A stretch of DNA of 64,000 bases from contig NW_019775691.1 of the NCBI RefSeq assembly GCF_001039355.2, forward strand, positions 753,177 through 817,176, in the 5' to 3' direction. Every line of letters begins with the position of its first letter. Positions within the stretch are counted from its first letter, which is position 1. Positions 11,401-23,362 of this stretch are shown here, in pieces. The notes under the pieces were generated by a model, which saw only the letters and a list, made by a program, of their open reading frames with translations, was not told the origin of the DNA and searched no databases. The translations under genes were made by a program, and so were the position numbers. This DNA is from Lingula anatina. Taxonomy: Eukaryota; Brachiopoda; Lingulata; Lingulida; Lingulidae.

Positions 11401-14400
11401 ACTTATCTGCCCCTCTTATATACAGCACAGAAAGCAAGCAGAAAAATAATTTCAAATATCATTTTCAGATAATATGAAGTGATTTCCTTTGGTATTTCTC
11501 TAACTTAATATATACTATTTGGAACTATATGGTGGCATTTGGTCAATTTTTTGTGGAAAAAAAAAAAAAAAAAAAAAAACTTCATATGCATCTTAAATAT
11601 TTATCCAACCTTTCACAGTTAATACAGTTAATTTTCCTGTTCATCTGTGCAAAATTAACACCATCCAGTCCCAGGAGTTGCCAGCTATTATTACCAATGA
11701 CAACCAGAAAAAAACACAGATCAAATACAAATGTTTTGTTTAGTGGGCTTGTTAAAGTTCAACAATATGAAAAGATGTTAGCAAGAGACATAACCTTCAA
11801 CATGAACTATAATACAAATCTAAGATAGTAAAACTTCAAAAATGACTCAAAAATATCAACACGAAGACAAGAATACCTGTAGTTGCAACCATAGGCCTTA
11901 CACGTACAATGCTGCCACCTACAGTAGTGTATCATTACTAACAGCACTGCCACATTATAATCAACATTTATTAAATCTGGGACTTTAACAAAGTGAATAC
12001 ATATATATAACCCAACATGAGCTCAAGCTTGGGAATCACAGACAATTATTTTTTTACAATGTAACATAATTATTCTAAATAGTGGGTAGGGCAAATTAAC
12101 TTATTATATTGATTTTGTTTTCTCATGAGATATAACACGGAAATAAACTTAAACATATATTACCAGCAGAATAGCTTGAATTGATCTCATAATGTGGCCA
12201 AGGCCTGCAGCCTTTTTTTTTTTTTCAGTGGGGACAGCGGGGGTGGGGTGGGGTGGGGTTGAAATAACAATTCTTTTAGCTATAATGAGATCAATAAACT
12301 CAAAATCTGATCCACGCTGTGTGCTTGCTGTCCAGTTATATATCAACTATAACAGGATTAAAAGTCTACTTCTTTACTTTATTTTATTTCCTTTTCTTTT
12401 TAGAATCTTTTTAGAAAAAAAAATCTCCCTTTGAAATTGCTGGCTACAGGCCTGGCAATGAGACAACAATAATTAACAAACATAAAAAGAAAAAATAATA
12501 ATTTCAAAGACTGCTATAGTAACAGTCTAGAAGTAGTGCAGTTCTAACTTTTGCTACAGGTACCAAAACGAATCCCATGATCAGACATACCTAACATTAA
12601 GTATGAGACATGATTTTGGATTATTGTAAGAGAAAAATTCAAGAAGCAGCAGCTCAGAGGTTTTACTATTAAGAGTCTGTAACCCTTTGAGGAAAAAAAA
12701 ACTACCAATTAAAAATCATAGTTCCTTCACATCAGTTATTTCATACAGTCTTATCTACATCTGATTCGGCTAACACATTTTATGTATCTACTTAAATAAA
12801 ACTTATTTTATCAATCCCAATTTACATACATGTATCACTTTTCAAATATGCAACAAGCTTGGCTTCATATAACTTCAAACATTCTTATATTACAGTTTTC
12901 TGATAAATATAATTTTTAAGTCAAGTTTTAGAAGAAATTATAACATATAATATACATGAAAAGCAAACATTAATTTAGCAAACAACCAGAGGCAATAGAG
13001 AGAGAGGCAGCAATGCAAGCAGAGAACTAGAAGACTTTGGCATCACACTCAGATTTGAAAGAGCTGAAAGAAAAGACAGAGAAAAGGTTTTTAAAATGAA
13101 CAGGAACTGTTACTGTCAGGAGAAACTGTATTGAAAAACTTAATGCTAATGAAATAAGGCTCTAAGACTTGACAAAAAAAGAAGTTGAAGGCAGTTTACA
13201 CAAAGAAGGCAAATTCTCAACTTAAGATTTCAATTAAATAAAAATATTTTTTCCGGTGTATATCACACAAGACTCTCTTACAAATAGGGTACTTACCACA
13301 CCACAGTGTTAATGGCAAATAAACCAAACCAAGCTTTAAGAAGATATTATATGTATGAGTCAACAAGGAATGATTTTAGTGTATTCAACCTGGACTTAGA
13401 GAACTGTAGCCAGCAATTAGAGATGAGGTTTCTTAATTGAACACACACTCACCCACAAGAAAGCAAAAAATTACACAACTGTCAGCACCCGCACAGCGGC
13501 TTTCAGATGTCTGCACAATGAAGAATGGTTATAATTGCATATCACTCTCTTTATCCCTCAGACTAAGTATTTTAATAATTTCACCATTGGAGTGAAGGGG
13601 GGGAGGGGGGAGAGAGAGAGATGGGTCAGGGAGGACACACTGGTCACAGGAGTTACAATAGTGTGCATACATGCAGGTGAGCGTAGCCGCATGCATGGGA
13701 GTGGCTAATTATGTTTAATAGCATACTGTACCATATGCATGCATGTTATGAGCAAAACTAAGTCTAGTCCTGCCCATCTTGTTAAAATCTGAATTATACA
13801 CAGTCTTCCAGTAAGCGCAATACCCTCTAACCTCATTTTGATATCTGTTAAGTGGGGAAAACTTTTTTTTTTTTTTTGGGGGGGGGGGGGGTAGGGGGGC
13901 AGGGGGGAAGGTAAGAACCAACCTGTTTCACCCTTTTATAAGCTGGATTAAATGTATCTTTTTTTATCCTCAAAAATGTAAATCTACATCTTATTATTAT
14001 TACCTGTTGTCACGGTAACAGAACCAGAGGTTGTTGTAGTTGTAGTAGTAGTAGTAGTAGTCGGTAGACCTGAGTTAGAACAGGTAAAATGTTAAGGACT
14101 ACAAAACAAGTACTTGCCATAATCCTGGTTAGTAAAGTCATACATTTCGAATAATAATTATCATTATGATTCACAAGTATCAGATATCTTATTTATAATA
14201 ATATTTTATTTCTTGAAGAATAATGAACAGCTATATATGTCAGACACATGTCCTACACAAACCCAACCCACTTTTCAGAATTAAAAAAATGGTATTTTTC
14301 AGTTTTTCATGCTTGACTAACAGTTAGAAAACCAACAGTTTTCCACTTATTGTGTTATCTCTGAAAGTGCATGAGATGACGATGACAGACGCAAGTGATG

Positions 14401-17400
14401 GCTGTATGTACAGTCCAGTGTGTACATAAAAATCTTATATGTACCAGAGAAACATCAAATTCAACTTCTCCCCCTTGATCAGATCAAGCTCTATTTACTT
14501 CTACATTTCTTATCATCTTTATTATAGCATCTGCCTACTGAGAAGCCCAAGGTAATGTCTACATCATTCCTTGACAGAATATCGTATTAGGTTTTTCTAC
14601 AATGCTGATGAAATTTTCAAGTCAGACAGAAAAAGTGACAACATTTTCCATTAAATCTTGACAGCACCTCCATATATTGCTTAAAGATATTTTTCTTTGC
14701 CAAGCTCGACTCTTCTAGAGTGTGGTCTTCAGATAATACTGCACACATGCTTTTTTAATAAAATAAAAAAGATTTTAAAAAATTTAAAAAAAAAAAATAA
14801 ATTTTTAAAAACGGTAGATAACAGGTACACCAAATTGTGGCTCAGACAACAAAATCCCAGGTGGATTTTCACTCGGTCAGCTCCTAAACCACATTCAGAA
14901 CCAGACTGCACAGAAAAACCCATCTACTTACTTTCACAATTCCTTCCCCCGTACACTCCAGTACAGGTACAAAAATATCCCGTCCCATCTCCATTGTTAA
15001 AACAACTGCCGCCATTTTGACAAGGATTGTTGAGACAAAAGTCCGCTAAAAGAAAACAAAGGACATCAAAGTTAGATAAAGTTACAAGTTTTGCATACAA
15101 AGATTTCTTCAGAGAGCTATCCAGCCATCATTTGTATCACCATTGGCCTCAAAAGACAGCCTACATTTCCAAAGGCGGCTGGGCGCCTTACAATGTTTTT
15201 GAGTTGGTCCCAAGGGCTTGCTTGTGTTGGACTCCCTGTGAATGGCATCCAACTTACAAAATCACGTTTAGAACTCCATGTACCTAAAATCCTTGAGAAA
15301 CCCCTGTTCCCATATAATATTTTCATAAGGCATATCATTTTAAAACTGTAGCCAGTAGAAGTGGTACAGCACTTACTATTCTGACATTCTGACCTCCTGN
15401 CATGTATCACTTTTCAAATATGCAACAAGCTTGGCTTCATATAACTTCAAACATTCTTATATTACAATTTTCTGATAAATATAATTTTTAAGTCAAGTTT
15501 TAGAAGAAATTATAACATATAATATACATGAAAAGCAAACATTAATTTAGCAAACAACCAGAGGCAATAGAGAGAGAGGCAGCAATGCAAGCAGCGAACT
15601 AGAAGACTTTGGCATCACACTCAGATTTGAAAGAGCTGAAAGAAAAGACAGAGAAAAGGTTTTTTAAAATGAACAGGAACTGTTACTGTCAGGAGAAACT
15701 GTATTTAAAAACTTAACGCTAATGAAATAAGGCTCTAAGACTTGACAAAAAAAGAAGTTGAAGGCAGTTTACACAAAGAAGGCAAATTCTCAACTTAAGA
15801 TTTCAATTAAATAAAAATATTTTTTCCGGTGTATATCACACAAGACTCTCTTACAAATAGGGTACTTACCACACCACAGTGTTAATGGCAAATAAACCAA
15901 ACCAAGCTTTAAGAAGATATTATATGTATGAGTCAACAAGGAATGATTTTAGTGTTTTCAACCTGGACTTAGAGGACTGTAGCCAGCAATTAGAGATGAG
16001 GTTTCTTAATTGAACACACACTCACGCACAAGAAAGGAAAAAATTACACAACTGTCAGCACCCGCACAGCGGCTTTCAGATTTCTGCACAATGAAGAATG
16101 GTTATAATTGCATATCACTTTCTTTATCCCTCAGACAAAGTATTTTAATAATTTCACCATTGGAGTGAAGGGGGAGGGGGGGGGGGAGAGAGAGAGAGAG
16201 AGAGATGGGTCAGGGAGGACACACTGGCCACAAGAGTTACAATAGTGTGCATGCATGCAGGTGAGCGTAGCCGCATTCATAGGAGTGGCTAATTATGTTT
16301 AATAGCATACTGTACCATATGCATGCATGTTATGAGCAAAACTAAGTCTAGTTCTGCCCATCTTGTTAAAATCTGAATTATACACAGTCTCCCAGTAAGC
16401 ACAATACCCTCTTAGCATCCATCATCAGAATTATATCTGTTAAGTGGGGAATTTTTTTTTTTTTATTTTTTTTGGGGTGGGTGGGTGGGTGGGTGGGTGG
16501 GGGGGGTTCAGGGGGGAAGGAAAGAACCAACCTGTTTCACCCTGGATTAAATGTATCTTTTTTTATCAACATGTAAATCTACATCTTATTATTATTACCT
16601 GTTGTCACGGTAACAGAACCAGAGGTTATTGTAGTTGTAGTTGTAGTAGTAGTAGTCGGTAGACCTGAGTTAGAACAGGTAAAATGTTAAGAACTACAAA
16701 ACAAGTACTTGCCATAATCCTGGTTAGGAAAGTTGTACATTTAGAATAATAATTATCATTATGATTCACAAGTATCAGATATCTTATTTATAATAATATT
16801 TTATTTCTTGAAGAAAAATGAACAGCTATATATGTCAGACACATGTCCAACACAAATCCAACCCACTTTTCAGAATTTAAAAAATGGTATTTTTCAGTTT
16901 TTCATGCTTGACTAACAGTTAGAAAACCAACAGTTTTCCACTTACTGTGTTATCTCTGAAAGTGCATGGATATGACGATGTAAGAGACAGGTGATGGCTG
17001 TATGTACAGTCTAGTGTGTACATAAAAATCTTATATGTACCAGAGAAACATCAAATTCAACTTCTCCCCCTTGATCATATCAAAGCTGTATCTACTTCTT
17101 CATTTCTTATCATCTTTATTATAGCATCTGCCTACTGAGAAGTCCAAGGTAATGTCTACATCATTCCTTGACAGAATATCGTATTAGGTTTTTCTACAAT
17201 GTTGATGAAATTTTCAAGTCAGACAGAAAAAGTGACACAACATTTTCCATTAAATCTTGACAGCACCTCCATATATTGCTTAAAGATATTTTTCTTTGCC
17301 AAGCTCGGCTCTTCTAGAGTGTGGTCTTCAGATAATACTGCACACATGATTTTTTTCAAAAAATTTAAAAAATGAAAAAAAAAAAAAAAAAAAAAAAAAA

Positions 17401-18404
17401 TTGAAAAAATGGTAGATAACAGGTACACCAAATTGTGGCTCAGACAACAAAATCCCAGGTGGATTTTCACTCAGTCAACTCCTAAACCACATTCAAAACC
17501 AGACTGCACAGAAAAATCCATCTACTTACTCTCACAATTCCTTCCCTCGTACACTCCAGTACAGGAACAAAAATATCCCGTCCCATCTCCATTGTTAAAA
17601 CAACTGCCGCCATTTTGACAAGGATTGTTGAGACAAAAGTCCGCTAAAAGAAAACAAAGGACATCAAAGTTAGATAAAGTTACAAGTTTTGCATGCAAAG
17701 ATTTCTCCAGAGAGCTATCCAGCCATAATTTGTATCGCCATTGGCCTCAAAAGACGGCCTATATTTCCAAAGGCGGCTGGGCGCCTTACAAAGTTTTTGA
17801 GTTGGTTGGGCTTGCTTGTGTTGGACTCCCTGTGAATGGCATCCAACTTACAAAATCACGTTTAGAACTCCATGTACCCAAAATCCTTCGGAAACCCCGG
17901 TTCCCATATAATATTTCAGAAGGCATATCATTTTAAAACTGTAGCCAGTAGAAGTGGTACAGCACTTACTATTCTGGCACTCTGACCTCCTGTAACCAGT
18001 AGAAGTGGTACAGCACTTACTATTCTGTCACTCTGACCTCCTGTAACCAGTAGAAGTGGTACAGCACTTACTATTCTGTCACTCTGACCCCCTGTAGCCA
18101 GTAGAAGTGGTACAGTACTTACTATTCTGACACTGTGACCCCCTGTAGCCAGTAGAAGTGGTACACTACTTACTATTCTGACACTCTGGCCTCCTGTAAC
18201 CAGTAGAAGTGGTACAGTACTTACTATTCTGACACTCTGACCTCCTGTAGCCAGTAGAAGTGGTACAGTACTTACTATTCTGACACTCTGATCCCCTGTA
18301 GCCAGAGGGACAGGAACACTGGTAGCTGCCTCCCAGGTCTGCACAGGTTCCTCCATTCTGGCATGGGTCAGGGGTACAGGACCCCTGGACTAGAAGAGAC
18401 AGTG

Positions 18405-18443
<39 letters not shown>

Positions 18444-18468
18444 TGACGATGACGACAACTATGATAAC

Positions 18469-18504
<36 letters not shown>

Positions 18505-19331
18505 TTATTAAGCCAATAAAATACAAATGTATAAAATCGGGAATCTTTTGCCCTGTAGTACCGCCACTGAAATATAAAAAATGAAAATTAAAATTACATG
18601 TTAGAGTTAAAAATAGTTACTGACGAAGGATAAAAGCTATTTAAAAATCGCTTACTACCCTTAAAAGCTAAGAGTCTCGAATTGCTAGGTAAAAATTTAA
18701 AAAGGGTATGGGCTGGATGGGAACTGTCTGTCATTATTGATAATGTTTTCTTTTTAGTCCTGTCTATGATAAGGATAACGAGTTCTGTCAACCATACTAT
18801 GGGGTAGCCCTAGCAAATTTTTTCCCTTAGCCAAATCAATATTTTTCCATGCCTTTGCCTCCATATGCTTTAAATTTGACTAAAACAAATCAAATCAACC
18901 CTATTTTGTTAGCCAATTTAAGTCAGTTTAAGCATTTGGCTAAATTGGCAAGTGTTAGCGCTATCCCAGATACTCCACTTTTTTCTATCTTTGCACCCCA
19001 TACAATATGTACATAACAAGTAGAAAATTCTAAAACATGTCATCTACAGTAATATTTTCAATGTCTGTGTATAAAAACAAGTGAATATATACAGCCCTTA
19101 CCTATCTCACAGGTGGGGCCACTGTATATACCAGAACAGGCACACTGGAAGGTGCTGCCATCTGCACTATTAGAGCAGACACCACCATTGTAACATGGGG
19201 CACTGTCACAGGGGGAGAGACCTGGAAATGACAGATAATCAAAACATTTAATTGTACCTGGAATTCAATTTGACTCTCTCACTTCACAATTTCCGAGAGA
19301 GAGAGAGANNNNNNNNNNNNNNNNNNNNNNN

Positions 19332-19363
<32 letters not shown>

Positions 19364-21036
19364 TCTTCATCTCAATCAAAACTTCAAAATCAAATACTGG
19401 CAGCTTTACATCCATAGAATGACAAACAATATCAACAGTGTTCTGCAGACCTTAATCTCCCACTTACGATAGCACGCATTTCCAGAGCTGTTCCTGGCGA
19501 ACCCAGGGTCGCATCCACAAGAGCCCGTCCCCGAGGACCACTGCCCTGTGCTGTAACACACCCTCTCCAGGGACCCAACAGGTGAGGAGTTCGGCGCGCA
19601 CTGACCCGTTACCACAGTGTCTGATGGAAACGAAGCCGGGAAGGATATCAACCCATTTTGTAGAGCAATACATTTGAAGTAATGTACTTCAATGGTCACG
19701 CCCTGTATGTGGGCGCCTTCGTCTTTCAACGCTACGTAAAACCCTGCGGACCCGGCGGTGATGTTAAAGGTTGTATCTTTACTATCTGGGTTGCCGGGGT
19801 CATTCAAATCGACTTGACCTCGTTCTGTGAAACTATTCACAAAAGCTGCGTCTATTGTTTGTCCACTGGTTGACACTTTGGAGTACAACTTAAAGGACTG
19901 TTTGCACTGGTCAACAGTGTATATGGTGTAGTCACATTGGTACAGTATAAAACTCATTCTCACCCGCACGGAGGTGACCAGTGGATCTACAGATATGAAT
20001 GGAGAGACCACCCAATTGTTTTGGTTTCCTGCGAAATTTCGCACGTCAAAAGCTTTTAGGACATTGTTTTTTGTCCACTGTGTCTGAGGGTCACTGTTGT
20101 CATCCCCATCTAACTGTAGCATCGTCCAGTTGTCAAATGTATCAGTACTCCTCATTAGTAAAACTGAAAAAAAAAAATCACATTTTTAAATTTTACTTCG
20201 TGGAATTCTAAACATACGATAATGAGTCAAACTGTGATTTTTACAGATACTGTATTCAAGTAATATATTAAAATTAGAACACTTTTATTGAGTGGTAAAG
20301 CTCAGTTGAAAAGCAGACAACTATACAGTAAAAGCACCAAACGCTACAAAAAATACATTTCAAATGATTCCAAAATTATGTATCGATTAAAATGATCCGA
20401 TTTATTACTGTACTGAATTATTTATACAAATTACTCTTGATTTCTAAATTGCATGTCAGTACTAGTACGTAGTACTACCCCCCACATTTCTCTGTGCCAG
20501 CCTCATCAATTCTTTCACTTGATGATTCAAATCAAATATTCAAGGTGTCTGTTAAAATGACAGGGCAGAGAATGGCTAAAGGGATTTATAACAGATTTTT
20601 TTCCCAAAAGCAGACTTTCCCGAGGGAAACAACAATTTCCCCATACTTACCAATAGTACTGTTAATGAATCTTTTGACATTCAAAGTTAGTCCCTCTTTT
20701 TTTCTAAAAAGTTTGGTCTTTTGTTATAATCTGTTAAGAGATTATCATACATATATAGCCAGCTATAGAGGTCCATGTGGTCCAGTGGCAAGCACAGATG
20801 ACAGAATAATTGCCATAACCCCCATTTAGGTGGTAACATAAAATTCATTACATTTTTATCAGTTGTTTATAATGTATTTAAATATTGTGAAATATTGACC
20901 TCATGTGAAGAGTTATCATCCCTTTTATATTACAAACAAGGATTGTCATCTACTCACCTTCATCTCCCGCACAGTTAAATATCAGCAGGGAAGAGAGGCA
21001 GGCTTTGAGAACTGCTGCCATATTTACTGTCTTCAT
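8383..21036 (-). CDS. Eph-receptor-like ectodomain, EGF x3, single-pass membrane protein without kinase
   Basis: Eight minus-strand exons join with consistent phase: 20958-21036, 19468-20163, 19102-19221, 18276-18389, 17530-17643, 16599-16664, 9783-9966, 8383-8497 (1488 nt, 495 aa). Order: signal peptide (1-23), Eph ligand-binding domain (about 26-195; QNNWVVSPFI, QCKQSFKLY, GFYVALKDEGAHI, EVHYFKC), Eph-type Cys-rich module (to 258; GQWSSGTGSCGCDPGF), EGF domains at 259-298, 299-336 and 337-374, Thr-rich stalk, TM helix (about 429-450), 40-residue basic tail. Eph receptors normally continue with FN3, kinase and SAM domains; none is present and the tail ends in a stop. Ephrin binding at the cell surface, as a decoy or adhesion molecule, is inference. 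Exons 14932-15045 and 14004-14069 duplicate the third EGF and Thr exons through a probable assembly overlap. Confidence 0.85.
9783..9966 (-). CDS. Exon 7 of Eph-like gene: stalk and transmembrane helix
   Basis: 184-nt exon: Ser/Thr run, KTPPKQQSNND, then the helix IGLGVGAGVILLGLAGLGIY followed by basic NKKGNR. The donor is AG|GTACAG; a closer GTAACA would put a stop in the next exon, so phase decides the choice. The last intron interrupts an Arg codon (phase 2). Confidence 0.82.
10660..10928. mobile_element. MITE-like element with ACTAGCTGG inverted ends
   Basis: Left end ...ATAAAGTCATCGTACTAGCTGG is mirrored by CCCAGCTAGTATGATGAGTTTATAGG at the right. The similarity continues inward (cactaaat against ctttagcgag). 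It lies in intron 7 of the Eph-like gene. Related to 6925-7140 and 43340-43440. Confidence 0.6.
14004..15045 (-). CDS. Duplicate copy of EGF3 and Thr-stalk exons (contig overlap)
   Basis: Exons 14932-15045 (EGF) and 14004-14069 (Thr-rich) match 17530-17643 and 16599-16664. Either pair fits the downstream TM exon in phase. If the duplication were real the gene would have a fourth EGF and second Thr segment, which is phase-compatible; the copy ending exactly at the N at 15400 argues for an artefact. Confidence 0.6.
15400..15400. other. Single-N contig join
   Basis: The N falls inside what would be the first 51-bp array unit, a natural place for an assembler to stop. Confidence 0.8.
16599..16664 (-). 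CDS. Exon 6 of Eph-like gene: Thr-rich stalk
   Basis: 66-nt exon encoding LPTTT..., then SGSVTVTT, largely from an ACT/ACA repeat; probably O-glycosylated. Acceptor aactcag, donor GTAATA. The duplicate in the overlapping contig is 14004-14069, also 66 nt. Confidence 0.75.
17530..17643 (-). CDS. Exon 5 of Eph-like gene: EGF domain 3
   Basis: 114-nt phase 1-1 exon with DFCLNNPCQNGGSC and YFCTCTGVYGGRNCE. The next exon completes an AGT codon. A near-identical copy is at 14932-15045 in the overlapping contig end. Confidence 0.83.
17941..18297 (-). repeat. Seven-unit 51-bp tandem array carrying splice-site copies
   Basis: Units start at 17941, 17992, 18043, 18094, 18145, 18196 and 18247. Read on the minus strand each contains TACAG, then the last bases of the EGF2 exon, then the donor-like AATA|GTAAGT. 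Units 17992 and 18043 have TGA, and 18145 has TAG, in the EGF frame, so the array is not simply coding. Confidence 0.85.
18276..18389 (-). CDS. Exon 4 of Eph-like gene: EGF domain 2
   Basis: 114-nt phase 1-1 exon with SCTPDPCQNGGTCADLGG and YQCSCPSGYRGSECQN. Acceptor tctcttctag, donor GTAAGT. Its 3' end and donor are the source of the 51-bp tandem array that follows it on the minus strand. Confidence 0.85.
18404..18505. repeat. AAT trinucleotide microsatellites
   Basis: Two AAT runs separated by a GAC/GAT-rich spacer, in the intron upstream of the second EGF exon. Confidence 0.85.
19102..19221 (-). CDS. Exon 3 of Eph-like gene: EGF domain 1
   Basis: 120-nt symmetric phase 1-1 exon. Six cysteines in EGF spacing: SPCDSAPCYNGGVC, then FQCACSGIYSGPTCE. 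Acceptor tttccag, donor GTAAGG. The N gap 19309-19331 lies in the intron just upstream. Confidence 0.85.
   Translation of the reverse strand, partial: VSPPVTVPHVTMVVSALIVQMAAPSSVPVLVYTVAPPVR
19291..19360. repeat. GA microsatellite with 23-base N gap
   Basis: GAGAGA runs flank Ns at 19309-19331 in the intron between the large Eph-domain exon and EGF1. Confidence 0.9.
19468..20163 (-). CDS. Exon 2 of Eph-like gene: Eph ligand-binding domain plus Cys-rich module
   Basis: One 696-nt exon (phase 1 in and out) bounded by a T-rich acceptor and the donor GTAAGT. It holds the whole Eph ligand-binding jelly-roll signature, including the Cys pair in CDYTIYTVDQCKQSF and the closing HYFKC, then the sushi-like segment CIALQNGLISFPASF...GQWSSGTGSC and CGCDPGFARNSSGNAC. 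Eph genes of other animals usually also carry the ligand-binding domain largely in one large exon. N-linked glycosylation sites (NSS, NIT) are present. Confidence 0.88.
20958..21036 (-). CDS. Exon 1 of Eph-like gene: start and signal peptide
   Basis: ATG at 21036-21034 follows CACCGAAG. It encodes 26 residues with a hydrophobic stretch (KACLSSLLIFNCAG), then a donor GTGAGT. It leaves one base, G, which pairs with TT of the next exon to give Val; the mature protein would start near DEVLLMRS, similar to the start of Eph receptors. A second Met at codon 6 could also start translation. Confidence 0.8.
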
Positions 21037-21195
21037 CTTCGGTGTCTCTAACACAAAACTACTCAGCTACTTGACACTGAAATTCACATTGGTTGACTCT
21101 TCCTGGTTCAAAGTTCTGGAAAACAATGGAAATAACAGGTCAACAATTAAAGAGGCTCCACACTGCAAAATATGATAATAATGATTCTTAAACAT

Positions 21196-22977
21196 CAGAC
21201 ATGCTGAAACTGTCGGTCCGATCGGTCATGACCGGCAAAATTTGTCTGGACCGGTAAAAAATTGGACTTAGTCGGTCCAAAGGACCGACAAGAATTTTAA
21301 GAGCCGCCATTTTGAATTTACAGTCATCGTCCGATGTACTTCAAGAATAAAATTATTTAAAAAGCCACATCATTTTTTTCTACCATTTACTAATCGAGCG
21401 ACATGTAAATATGATCACATTTTGGTCACATTCACTAACAAAGTACGCCAGCCAATCGTAGTATCCGTCTCAAACGAATGGGTAATTCCCCATGAGGAAT
21501 CCCCCTGCTCTCGATATTACGCGCGCTGTCATTGGCCTATTAGTTGTGACATACAGACATCTATCACGAGGGCGGTCCACGCTGCCAAGCACATGTAAAC
21601 TTGTCCGGGCAAATATTTACTGCTAAACTTGGACGCCTGATGCCTTTTTCAAGAACAGTTATTCGTATAGAAAGCCAGGATATTGACGCTCGACCTTCAA
21701 GGTACGTAGACACTGTTAGTTGTTCTTTTGGGGTAAAAACGTCGATAGTAGGCCTACGTGGAAATGAGGTCACCCGATTCACTCAGTAAAAACGATTTCA
21801 GAATTAAAGGACTGAATCTTATGCGTAATTAGTGGTGATTGTAATGGTTATTTAACTTATGGGAACTTTCGTTTGTATTCGGCTAATACGCGGTAGTGCC
21901 TTCCTCATATCGCCGATAGTATGGCAGTTCGGTCGCTTCCTCGAACCTACCGTAGAAAATTGATCCATGGTGTATGAACCTATTGTTTTACAGATTTTAA
22001 ATATCCAGTCAGCATTAACGCGATAACAGTTACCAGTACCAGTTACAGTTTTCACATCATCAATATTTTTTATTTAATATTTTAGATTATGGTATGGTCC
22101 AGTCCTGATCAGGAAGCCGTTCGTTTCCATGCAGAGGAGACTGATACATTGCAGTGGCTAGCATGTTTCATGCACTAGCACTCACATTCAGACTACAATA
22201 TCTAATATGTACTGTCTGTGTACTGTAGCATGAAAATATTTGCAAATTATTTTCAAGAAAAGAAGAAATTGATCAACAGCAAATATTGCTATTGTTGAAC
22301 AGTGGAAATGAGTTTTTGAATTTTCATTTAATTTCTGAGCAAATTCATTTCAAATTGAAATGACTCAACATTAAGTTTTTGAGAAATTGATCATGATAAA
22401 AGTTATAATTAATCTCCATTTATGACACAGATGTGAAACATGATGAATTCCTTGCTTTTTTTTACCATATTTAATTAAAATGTACTATAATACATGTATT
22501 TATGGCACTTGGAAATAGTGGTGAGAGCTGGAAGGCATTGCATGGTGAGTGCCAGGCTGGCAGCAGTGAGACACTTGCTAAGATGGCAAGTCTCGAAAAA
22601 ATTAAGCCATACATGCTGTACCATTGAATTAAAGGACAAAGTGTGAAATTCAAGGACTTTCAAAGGAAAAAACAAATTCAAACTCTTCTTAAGGTCTGTT
22701 TGAACCCTGCAACTTGTGAAATGAGAACAATAAGGCAGTGCTTCCCAACTTCGTAGTGTCAGTTTTTGTTTTTAAAATATACAACATGCCCAAATTATTG
22801 ATAGTATTACTGAATATGTATTTACAAGAGTTACTTCTGTGTACTGCTATGCAAATGAAACGTATCCATATTTGATGGAAATTTTTTCGGTCCAGCAAAA
22901 GTCCATTCGGTCCGGCAAATTTTTCATCACTGCCGGTCCGAATGTCCGGCAGTTCTGAAAAGTTTTCAGCATGTCTG
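21196..22977. mobile_element. 1.8-kb terminal-inverted-repeat element
   Basis: Ends CAGACATGCTGAAA and TTTCAGCATGTCTG are exact inverted copies. Both subterminal regions are packed with CGGTCCG/GGACCG motifs. The interior is richer in CpG near 21440-21990 than the flanks. No transposase frame is seen and I found no target duplication. It lies just upstream of the Eph-like gene's first exon. Confidence 0.6.
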
Positions 22978-23125
22978 CAAATCTATTAGAATTTATATAA
23001 TGCCATTTCAACTGTATTTACATACCCACTGCAAGGCCGACAAGAGTTCAAACCTATACTTTCATGACCCACATCTAGTGTAAGTTCTTCAAGTAGGACT
23101 GAAATGTTTCATGTATAAGATCAAA

Positions 23126-23151
23126 CATATATATATATATATATATATATA
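23126..23151. repeat. AT dinucleotide microsatellite
   Basis: Uninterrupted AT run. Confidence 0.85.
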
Positions 23152-23362
23152 AGACATGACAAAAACCAATGAAGATATTGCACATCCAAGGCCCTGCTGA
23201 AATCTTGATATTGTATTTTTACTCTTATGTTTGCTAAGTAAGCACATTGATGAATTTATTAAGTCAAAGTGTTAAGGATGAAATCACTGCCAGCCCAATA
23301 AATACAATAAATGAAAATAAATACATCAACTTAATTAAAAAATGCTTGAACACCAATACTAT

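Larger units (their letters stand above)
12829..17992. repeat. Apparent 2.6-kb tandem duplication, probable contig overlap
   Basis: 12829-15399 matches 15401-17992. The first copy ends and the second begins exactly at the N at 15400, a suffix-prefix overlap. Differences are sparse substitutions and homopolymer or G-tract length changes (for example near 13870 and 16485). Confidence 0.85.

Noticed and set aside
15027-15351. Two plus-strand frames of 86 codons
   Set aside because: Intron sequence opposite the EGF3 exon copy; repeated in the overlapping contig without codon-like conservation.
17928-18356. 142-codon minus-strand frame with a perfect 17-residue hydrophobic repeat
   Set aside because: It is another frame of the 51-bp array and the EGF2 exon; the EGF frame is the one with cysteines and splice phase.
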